Source of the DNA: Halopseudomonas sabulinigri
GTDB taxonomy: Bacteria > Pseudomonadota > Gammaproteobacteria > Pseudomonadales > Pseudomonadaceae
Direction: 5' to 3'
Assembly (NCBI GenBank): GCA_011053055.1
Contig: DRHT01000043.1
Location: 58,479 to 122,478, forward strand
Length of the DNA stretch: 64,000 nucleotides
Each line of letters starts with the position of its first letter. Position 1 is the stretch's first letter. The translations under genes were made by a program, and so were the position numbers. This document shows, in pieces, positions 1 through 5,770 of the stretch. The notes under the pieces are model-generated. The model ran no database searches. It was not told where the DNA came from and worked only from the letters and a program-made list of their open reading frames with translations.

Positions 1-26
1 CTCCGCCTGAAGCTGAAAACAAAAAA

Positions 27-60
27 AGGCGCCCCTTCTGCTCACGCAGTAGGGACGCCT
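27..60 (-). terminator. Intrinsic terminator in left-edge nitrate-type leader
   Basis: On the minus strand a 10-position stem (AGGCGTCCCT with AGGGGCGCCT, one mismatch) is followed by a run of seven T. It lies downstream of a sigma54 promoter and two hexaloop hairpins, so it looks like a regulated attenuator for a gene that starts left of position 1, rather than a simple end-of-operon terminator. Confidence 0.75.
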
Positions 61-69
61 TTGTCCAGG

Positions 70-112
70 TCCTGTTCGATCAGGAAGGCAGGGTCATCGC
101 CGTTGACAGCCC
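70..112 (-). promoter_or_regulatory. ANTAR-type two-hexaloop antitermination leader (left edge)
   Basis: Read on the minus strand, hairpin P1 (112-91) pairs GGGCTGTC with GATGACCC (one mismatch, some G-U) around loop AACGGC. Hairpin P2 (85-70) pairs TCCTG with CAGGA around loop ATCGAA. Both six-base loops have A1 and G4, the signature recognised by ANTAR antiterminators such as NasR, NasT and EutV. A terminator follows at 60-27. By analogy with the other leaders here, it should control a nitrate assimilation gene beyond the left edge, probably the nitrate reductase; that identity is inference. Confidence 0.65.
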
Positions 113-147
113 CGCATTGTATTCGTTGTTTAACGATGCTGAGTACA

Positions 148-166
148 AAGCAGGTTCTGTGCCAAG
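148..166 (-). promoter_or_regulatory. sigma54 (RpoN) promoter for the gene beyond the left edge
   Basis: On the minus strand the element reads TTGGCAC-AGAAC-CTGCT, with the required GG-N10-GC spacing of -24/-12 promoters. The predicted start near 138 lies about 25 bases upstream of the first ANTAR hairpin, the same arrangement as in front of nasA. Confidence 0.65.
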
Positions 167-268
167 GTGCTACCGCCAATGATATTGGTGGCCTTGGGCG
201 GCACCTCCGAAGATTTTTGGTCTGCCAGGTGCACTGTCATGTAGCGTCTCGCACTGCCGTGGGGCGGA

Positions 269-1936
269 CTATTGATCCAGCAGCAGGACCACCAGTAGCA
301 GGTTGAGCGCGAGAGAGCCAAGGGCGAAGTAGCGCCAAAACCGCAGCGGATCGCGATTGAGCAGTGGTTGATGACTGCTGTGCAGCGGCCGGCTTTCACC
401 CTGGGCCAGTTCGAGCAGCCACTCTTCGGCGGTTTCAAAGCGCTCCTTGGCCTCCACTGCGACGGCGCGCAACAACAGATCATCGATCCAAGGCGGCACG
501 TCCGGGCGATAGCGGCTGGGTGGCGTTGGCTTGCTAAAACGGGGTCGCTGGAAGGCTTCTACTTCGCCGTAGGGGTAGTGACCCGTGAGCAGAAAGTACA
601 AGGTTATCCCGATACTGTAGATATCTTGCTGGGTGCTTGGCTCGGCGCCATTCAACACTTCCGGCGCCATATAGCTTGGCGTGCCCGGGGCGTTGCCGTT
701 TTCCTGCTGCGTCAGACCGGGGCAAAAGGTCAGACCGAAGTCGAGTACGCGCAATTGACCGTCCTCACCCTGCAGCAGGTTGTCGGGCTTGATGTCGCGG
801 TGAATTAAGTTGCGCTGATGCAGCTTGCCGACGGCTTTGATCAACTGCGCTGCCAGTTCCCGCCAGGCAGGAATGCTCAGCAGTCCCTGTTGGCGACGTT
901 GTTCCTCAAGGGTTGCGCCCGCGTACTCGCGCATGACGTAGTACAGGTGGCGTCGTTGTGGCAATGGATGCAGTTCAGGCGTGAATGCACTGGCAACGCG
1001 GCGCATAAACCACTCTTCAAGCACCAGAGCGTGACGTGCCTGCTCGTCGTCGTGCAGGCTGGCCGGCAGGGTTTTCAGCAGCCAGGTCTGGTTGAGGGAA
1101 TCACGTACACGGTAAAGCACCGACTGCCGAGACTCGGCGCGCACGTTAACCACCTCCCAGCCTTCAAATTGCTGACCGGATTTCAGCTGTGGCGGTAACG
1201 CGCGTTCATCCAGCGGCGCTAAAGCGTCGCTGAGCGATGATTCAGGTAACGCGTCCACGCGTACCAGTAGAGCACTGGCATTGTCCTGGCTCCCCGCGCG
1301 GTGCGCGCGCTCCAGTAGAGTGCGGCAGATTTCGTCAAACGCCTGTTCGTGCAGGATGCTGTGGATTTCACTGTCTTTGAGTGAAGCCCAAACCCCGTCA
1401 CTGACGATCAGCAGCTGATCATCAACGCGCAGTTCACCTTCGATGTAATCCATCAGTAGATGTTCATCCAGGCCAAGCGCGCGTTTGAGCACGTGCTCCA
1501 TGCCTGGCTGTTCCCATACGTGTTCGGTAGTCAGGCGGCGCAGCTTGCCGCCCCGTAGCAGGTAGGCTCGGCAGTCGCCGATATGTGCAAAGGTATAGCG
1601 GCAGCCGCGCATCACCAGCGCAGTCAGGGTGGTAAGCAGGGGCTGTCCACCACCGTTGGCACGCAACCAGCGGTTATGCGCGGTCAGCAGCTTGTCCAAT
1701 GCGTGGGGTATGGTCCAGGTTTCCGGCGTTGAGTAGTAATCCAACGCCAACGCTTGGAGTGTGGCATTGGCGGCCAAGCCACCGTCTTGGCATTGGCTTA
1801 CGCCATCAGCCACGGCCAGCAAATGGCCTTTACTGGCGGCCAGCCGCGGGGCGGGAGTGACCACGCGCACAGCATCTTGATTCTGCGCGCGCGGACCCTT
1901 ATCACTGGCTTCGCTGATGCTCAGCTGTAGCGCCAT
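269..1936 (-). CDS. PP2C phosphatase / Ser-Thr protein kinase fusion, nitrate locus
   Basis: The 555-residue protein joins two opposing signalling enzymes. The N-terminal ~230 residues are a PP2C phosphatase, with metal-site motifs NQDAVRV, AVADGVS, HIGDCRAY, VSDGVW and QDNASALLV. Residues ~255-515 are a protein kinase with the catalytic loop HRDIKPDN, the metal loop LDFGLTF and GTPSYMAPE. A single hydrophobic C-terminal segment (ALNLLLVVLLL) probably anchors it in the inner membrane. It starts one base after the nasA stop, so the two are co-transcribed. P. aeruginosa PA1782 holds the same position beside nasA. Targets are unknown; control of nitrate transport or assimilation is an inference from location. 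A paralogue lies at 19939. Confidence 0.88.
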   Translation of the reverse strand: MALQLSISEASDKGPRAQNQDAVRVVTPAPRLAASKGHLLAVADGVSQCQDGGLAANATLQALALDYYSTPETWTIPHALDKLLTAHNRWLRANGGGQPLLTTLTALVMRGCRYTFAHIGDCRAYLLRGGKLRRLTTEHVWEQPGMEHVLKRALGLDEHLLMDYIEGELRVDDQLLIVSDGVWASLKDSEIHSILHEQAFDEICRTLLERAHRAGSQDNASALLVRVDALPESSLSDALAPLDERALPPQLKSGQQFEGWEVVNVRAESRQSVLYRVRDSLNQTWLLKTLPASLHDDEQARHALVLEEWFMRRVASAFTPELHPLPQRRHLYYVMREYAGATLEEQRRQQGLLSIPAWRELAAQLIKAVGKLHQRNLIHRDIKPDNLLQGEDGQLRVLDFGLTFCPGLTQQENGNAPGTPSYMAPEVLNGAEPSTQQDIYSIGITLYFLLTGHYPYGEVEAFQRPRFSKPTPPSRYRPDVPPWIDDLLLRAVAVEAKERFETAEEWLLELAQGESRPLHSSHQPLLNRDPLRFWRYFALGSLALNLLLVVLLLDQ

Positions 1937-1937
1937 A

Positions 1938-3149
1938 TCAGACTCGCGCAGCGGTCATGGACGACGCGCCCCACGTAGTGCGCCAGCGGCGTTTGACGTT
2001 CAGCAGGCCGAACCAGGCCAGAATGCCGAGGCTGGCAAACAGCCAGAGACCGATCTGGTAGTCGCCAGTGTGCTGTTTGATGGCGCCCAAGCCAGCAGCA
2101 AGGATAAAGCCACCTACGCCGCCTGCCATACCGATCAAGCCGGTCATAACGCCGATTTCACGGAAGAAGCGCTGTGGCACCAACTGGAATACCGCGCCGT
2201 TGCCCGCGCCCAAGCCCAACATGGCGGTCACAAAAAAGGTCAGTGCCGCGTACGAGCTGGAGAGGTTGAAACCGACGATGGCGATGCACACGGCAGCAAT
2301 GCCATACATGAATAGCAGCGAGCGAATGCCGCCGATGCGGTCAGCCAGAGCGCCGCCAAGGGGGCGCATCAAGCTGCCGGCCATCACGCAGGCTGCAGTG
2401 TAGTAACCGGCGGTCACTGGGCTCAGGCCGTACTGATCGCTGAAGTAGCCAGGCAGGGCGCTGGCCAGGCCGATAAAGCCACCGAAGGTTACGCTGTAGA
2501 AGAACATGAACCACCAGCTGTCTACATCCTTGAGTGCCTTGGAGTAGTCCTTCAATGATTTGGGAGCTGGGCGCTGGGGAGAATTTTTGGCCAGTATGAT
2601 AAACAGGAGCAAGGTAATGGCCAGCGGGATCAGCGCCAAACCGAATACATTCTGCCAGCCGAACAGGTAGGCGAGGCCCGGAGCGAAAATCGCTGCCATC
2701 ACAGTGCCAGAGTTACCGGCACCGGCAATGCCCATAGCCTTGCCCTGATGCTCCGGCGGATACCATTGCGAAGCCAGCGGCAGCGCGACGGCGAAGGAGG
2801 CACCGGCAAAACCAAGACCAAGGCCGAGCATGAGCGTGTGCTGATAGGTGTCTATACCCAGCTGCCACGCCAGCAAAAGCGTGCAGATGACCACTACCTG
2901 ACCGATGATGCCAGCGGTTTTCGGTGATAGACGATCAGCCATAAAGCCCATGACTAGCCGAAGCAATGCACCGGCGAGGATAGGCGTGGCGACCATAATG
3001 CCCCGTTCCTGTGCGCTCAGGTCCAGATCGGTAGCAATTTGCACCGCGAGTGGGCCAAGCAGGTACCAGACCATAAAACTCAGATCGAAGTAGAGAAAGG
3101 CGGAGAATAACGTGGGAGTGTGTCCGGCTTTCCAGAAGCTTTTGTTCAT
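1938..3149 (-). CDS. nasA: NarK/NasA-family nitrate transporter (MFS)
   Basis: A 403-residue major facilitator protein with about 12 membrane segments that should import nitrate for assimilation. The nitrate signatures are visible as glycine-rich stretches, AGAGNSGTVMAA near residue 140 and LGLGAGNGAVFQLVPQRF near 310, and the family RPLGG and DRIGG loops are present. The ATG is preceded by GAGAGGA on the minus strand. It follows nasT after a 190-base gap that holds its own sigma54 promoter, ANTAR hairpins and terminator, and it leads directly into the PP2C/kinase gene. Expression should need both nitrogen limitation and nitrate. Confidence 0.9.
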   Translation of the reverse strand: MNKSFWKAGHTPTLFSAFLYFDLSFMVWYLLGPLAVQIATDLDLSAQERGIMVATPILAGALLRLVMGFMADRLSPKTAGIIGQVVVICTLLLAWQLGIDTYQHTLMLGLGLGFAGASFAVALPLASQWYPPEHQGKAMGIAGAGNSGTVMAAIFAPGLAYLFGWQNVFGLALIPLAITLLLFIILAKNSPQRPAPKSLKDYSKALKDVDSWWFMFFYSVTFGGFIGLASALPGYFSDQYGLSPVTAGYYTAACVMAGSLMRPLGGALADRIGGIRSLLFMYGIAAVCIAIVGFNLSSSYAALTFFVTAMLGLGAGNGAVFQLVPQRFFREIGVMTGLIGMAGGVGGFILAAGLGAIKQHTGDYQIGLWLFASLGILAWFGLLNVKRRWRTTWGASSMTAARV

Positions 3150-3221
3150 ATGGCAGTCCTCTCAGCGCCGCATGGCGCGCTTTGCAGCATGTACTACCCG
3201 CTACTTCGGGGCAAAAAAAAA

Positions 3222-3263
3222 CGCCATCCCTTATCCCGGAGTAACTCCAGGTTGAGGATGACG
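3222..3263 (-). terminator. Regulated intrinsic terminator in the nasA leader
   Basis: On the minus strand CGTCATCCT (3263-3255) pairs with GGGATGGCG (3230-3222, some G-U), with a nested CCTGGAG/CTCCGGG hairpin inside, followed by nine T. Its 5' arm shares bases 3260-3263 with the upstream P2 hairpin, so the two structures are mutually exclusive. Confidence 0.8.
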
Positions 3264-3297
3264 TCGTTGTCTGTGTAGGTAACCGCCGTTGGCTACC
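3260..3297 (-). promoter_or_regulatory. ANTAR two-hexaloop antiterminator leader of nasA
   Basis: Minus strand, 5' to 3': P1 is GGTAGCC-[AACGGC]-GGTTACC (3297-3278). P2 is GAC-[AACGAC]-GTC (3271-3260) and overlaps the terminator arm. Both loops keep A1 and G4. The model from known ANTAR systems is that NasT dimers bind P1 and P2, hold P2 folded and stop the terminator forming. P2's stem is only three pairs, so it may need NasT to be stable. Confidence 0.8.
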
Positions 3298-3308
3298 TGC
3301 TACAGACC

Positions 3309-3326
3309 AAGCAGGATATGTGCCAG
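3309..3326 (-). promoter_or_regulatory. sigma54 promoter of nasA
   Basis: On the minus strand CTGGCAC-ATATC-CTGCTTG has GG-N10-GC spacing. The predicted start is near 3299, so the transcript begins almost exactly at hairpin P1. It sits in the nasT-nasA gap, giving nasA its own promoter besides any read-through from nasS-nasT. Confidence 0.65.
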
Positions 3327-3341
3327 AGCACGAAAAGCAGG

Positions 3342-3920
3342 CTACTCGCCGAGCATTTCGTGCATGGCGATGATTTGCTCGGCTACCTGAATCAGCTTCT
3401 GTTGGCGGCTCATTGCTTGGCGGCGCATTAACGTATGTGCCTCGGACTCATCGCAGTTCTTCATTTTCATCAGCAAACCTTTGGCCTTTTCTACCCGCTT
3501 GCGCTCATTCAGCTGCTGCTCGCGTGCATGCAGTTCGGCGCGCAGTTGCTGGTCGGACTCAAAACGGGCCATGGCGACATCCAGTATCGCCTTGAGTCTG
3601 GAGCTCTCTACGCCTTCGATTATGTAGGCGCTTACGCCAGACTGAATCGCCTGGCGCATGATTGCGGGGTCTTGTTCATCGGTGAACAGCGCAATGGGAT
3701 GGGGCAGGTCACGGCTGAACAGGCAAACCTGCTCCATTACGTCGCGGCCGGGTGAATCGCTGTCAATCAGAATGACATCGGGCTTGGCGCTCTGTACCCG
3801 CGCCGGCAGGTCGATGGTCAGGCCGGATTCGTCGATAACCTCAAAGCCTGCCTCCAGCAAGGCGCCCTTGAGCTTGCCGACTTTTTTAACAGTGTCGTTG
3901 ATCAGCAGAATGCGCAGCAT
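3342..3920 (-). CDS. nasT: ANTAR response regulator NasT (RNA-binding antiterminator)
   Basis: A 192-residue protein with an N-terminal receiver-like domain (LLINDTVKKVG; DVILIDSDSPG with the phosphoacceptor-position Asp) and a C-terminal ANTAR domain from ~130. The ANTAR signature is visible as ERKRVEKAKGLLMKMKN, then SEAHTLMRRQAM and the final helix. In studied nasST systems NasT binds twin-hexaloop RNA leaders and prevents termination, and NasS holds it inactive until nitrate is bound. The gene lies just downstream of nasS and upstream of nasA. Four candidate target leaders are present in this window. Confidence 0.92.
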   Translation of the reverse strand: MLRILLINDTVKKVGKLKGALLEAGFEVIDESGLTIDLPARVQSAKPDVILIDSDSPGRDVMEQVCLFSRDLPHPIALFTDEQDPAIMRQAIQSGVSAYIIEGVESSRLKAILDVAMARFESDQQLRAELHAREQQLNERKRVEKAKGLLMKMKNCDESEAHTLMRRQAMSRQQKLIQVAEQIIAMHEMLGE

Positions 3921-3951
3921 GATTTATCAAACAATCCTTGATGACAAAAGT

Positions 3952-5166
3952 TCAGTTAGCCTGTTGTACGGCGGCGTCGGTCATGGCGTGCAGATCGAAA
4001 CTGCGGGCGTAGGCGGCTGGGTCGCTGCCGTCCCATACTTGCCCGTCCATCAGCGTGCTGCTGCGTAGCGGGCTGGCTGGCAGATCTATACCCAGTGCGC
4101 TGGCCGCTTGCTGATAGAGGTCGAGCTGTTGCACCTGTTTGGCGACGGCCAGGTAATCTGGCTCCTCACGTAGCAAGCCCCAACGACGGAACTGGGTCAT
4201 GAACCAGAGTCCATCAGACAGGTAAGGCATGTTTACCTCGCCGTCACCGTGAAAACGCAGGCGATGCTCGTCACGCCATTCGTTACCGCGGCCATCGACG
4301 TAATCGCCCAGCATGCGAGGCTGCAGCGACGCCAATGGTGCATTGACGTAGTCGGCACCGCTGATGAGCTGAGCGGTGCTGCGGCGGTTATCGTCACTCT
4401 CATCGATAAAACGGCTGGCATCCAGAATCGACATGATCAGCGCGCGGGCGGCATTGGGGCACTCCTCAACAAAACGCTGGGTGGCGCAGAGCACTTTTTC
4501 GGGATGATTAGGCCAGACTGATTGGCTGGTCGCCAGGGTATAACCCATACCGTCTTCGATGGCGTGAGCGCCCCAGGGTTCGCCGGCGCAGAAACCATCA
4601 ATGCGTCGCGCCCGCAGGTGTTCGACCATCAATGAAGGGGGAACCACACGGGTATCAACGTCGCGTAGTGGATGAATGCCGTTGGCCGCAAGCCAGTAGT
4701 AGAGCCACATGGCGTGGGTGCCGGTCGGGAAGGTCTGCGCCAGGCACAGCTTGGTATTGCCGAGTAGAGCGCGTTCAACCAAGGCTTGACTGCTATCCAC
4801 GCCGGTTTCCAGCATCGGCTGTGACAAGTTGATGCTCTGGCCGTTCTGGTTCAGCCCCATCAGTACTGCCATAGGCGTTTGAGCGCTGCCAAGCCCAAGC
4901 TGGATGCCATAAACCAAGCCGTACAATCCCTGAGCGGCATCCAGCTCACCGTTGAGCAGGCGATCGCGCAGGGCCGACCAGGATTGTTGGCGCTGCAGAT
5001 TGAGGGTCAAACCATAGGGTTGAGAGAATCCCTGAGTGGCAGCGACGATCAACGAAGCCGAATCAGTCAGTGGCATGAAGCCCAGGTTCAAGATGTGCTT
5101 TTCCGGGGCATCGCTGCCGTTGACCCAGGCGAGTACGTCGTCGCGCGGATTGTCTGTCTGCTTCAT
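3952..5166 (-). CDS. nasS: Nitrate sensor NasS (cytoplasmic nitrate-binding protein)
   Basis: A 404-residue member of the NrtA/CmpA nitrate-binding family, as seen in the opening ILNLGFMPLTDSASLIVA and in GTHAMWLYYWLAANGIHP. It has no signal peptide or lipobox, unlike transport-type NrtA, and it is followed by nasT. Both points favour the cytosolic sensor NasS, which sequesters NasT without nitrate and releases it when nitrate binds. The ATG at 5166 is supported by the signal-free N-terminus and the leader structure in front of it. No ABC transporter genes accompany it. Confidence 0.9.
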   Translation of the reverse strand: MKQTDNPRDDVLAWVNGSDAPEKHILNLGFMPLTDSASLIVAATQGFSQPYGLTLNLQRQQSWSALRDRLLNGELDAAQGLYGLVYGIQLGLGSAQTPMAVLMGLNQNGQSINLSQPMLETGVDSSQALVERALLGNTKLCLAQTFPTGTHAMWLYYWLAANGIHPLRDVDTRVVPPSLMVEHLRARRIDGFCAGEPWGAHAIEDGMGYTLATSQSVWPNHPEKVLCATQRFVEECPNAARALIMSILDASRFIDESDDNRRSTAQLISGADYVNAPLASLQPRMLGDYVDGRGNEWRDEHRLRFHGDGEVNMPYLSDGLWFMTQFRRWGLLREEPDYLAVAKQVQQLDLYQQAASALGIDLPASPLRSSTLMDGQVWDGSDPAAYARSFDLHAMTDAAVQQAN

Positions 5167-5194
5167 TTGTCAGTCCTGATGCTGCATTAAAAAA

Positions 5195-5221
5195 GCGCCG
5201 CACGCCCGATGGCGGCAGCGC
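5195..5221 (-). terminator. Intrinsic terminator in the nasS leader
   Basis: On the minus strand GCGCTGCCGC pairs with GCGGCGC (one bulged base) and is followed by six T. It lies between the hexaloop hairpins and the nasS start and shares its first bases with P2. nasS-nasT may therefore be under its own antitermination control. Confidence 0.65.
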
Positions 5222-5275
5222 ATCTTATCCGTAGATGCCGCCTGCTGCCAGTCGAGGGTACGACGCCGTTGTCGT
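5220..5275 (-). promoter_or_regulatory. ANTAR two-hexaloop leader of nasS-nasT
   Basis: Minus strand: P1 is ACGAC-[AACGGC]-GTCGT (5275-5260), with the same loop as the nasA P1. P2 is GCATCT-[ACGGAT]A-AGATGC (5238-5220). The strict loop is seven bases, or a hexaloop ACGGAT with a bulged A; in both readings A1 and G4 are kept. P2 touches the 5' arm of the terminator at 5221-5195. Confidence 0.65.
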
Positions 5276-5314
5276 GGAGTGTCCCGTGTCACGGGGCTAT
5301 GTTGGTATAGCACC

Positions 5315-5330
5315 AGCAAAGCCTGTGCCA
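5315..5330 (-). promoter_or_regulatory. sigma54 promoter of nasS-nasT
   Basis: On the minus strand TGGCAC-AGGCT-TTGCT matches the -24/-12 consensus (TGGCAC-N5-TTGCA) with GG-N10-GC. It starts two bases after the stop of the uspA gene, with a predicted start near 5304. Confidence 0.7.
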
Positions 5331-5331
5331 G

Positions 5332-5760
5332 TCAGCGCACTATCATGACCGAGCGCTTGGACTGCTGCACCACGCGCAGGGCGTTGGTGCCCAACAGATA
5401 ATCTTCCAGTCGCTTGCGCTTGTGTGAGGCCATGATGATCAGGTCAACATCAATCTTTTTGGCTACTCGCAGTATGGCCTCATAGGCTTTGCCGTCAGCC
5501 ACGATGCGCTGCACCTTCACGTCTTTCGGAACGTTCTCCTTGACGAACTCACGCAGGTTATCAGTCATGGTTTTTTTGGCTTTGTCGGCGTACTCCTTGG
5601 GGAAGAAACCGCCGACCAGCGGCAGACCGAAATCAGGCAATACCATGATTACATGCAACGAGGCGTTATAGGTCTGGCAGAAGTTCAACGCGGTAGGCAG
5701 CGCCTTGTTCCACGACTGCTTGTGGTTCAGGTCGATCGGCAGCAGTATCTTGTTGTACAT
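5332..5760 (-). CDS. Universal stress protein (UspA family), TRAP-associated
   Basis: A 142-residue protein with the Usp fold. It opens MYNKILLPIDL and ends with an ATP-binding-type motif (MASHKRKRLEDYLLGTNALRV, then SVMIV), close to the usual G-2x-G-9x-GS layout but degenerate at the first glycines. It lies 10 bases downstream of the TRAP permease gene and is probably in the same operon. TRAP-linked UspA proteins such as Halomonas TeaD bind ATP and modulate uptake, so a role in regulating this transporter is likely but inferred. Confidence 0.85.
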   Translation of the reverse strand: MYNKILLPIDLNHKQSWNKALPTALNFCQTYNASLHVIMVLPDFGLPLVGGFFPKEYADKAKKTMTDNLREFVKENVPKDVKVQRIVADGKAYEAILRVAKKIDVDLIIMASHKRKRLEDYLLGTNALRVVQQSKRSVMIVR

Positions 5761-5770
5761 GACAGTTACC

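Noticed and set aside
5366..5390. Possible NtrC site in the 3' end of the uspA gene (TGCACCA ... TGGTGCC).
   Set aside because: The half-sites are 12 bases apart instead of 3, and the sequence codes for conserved UspA residues.
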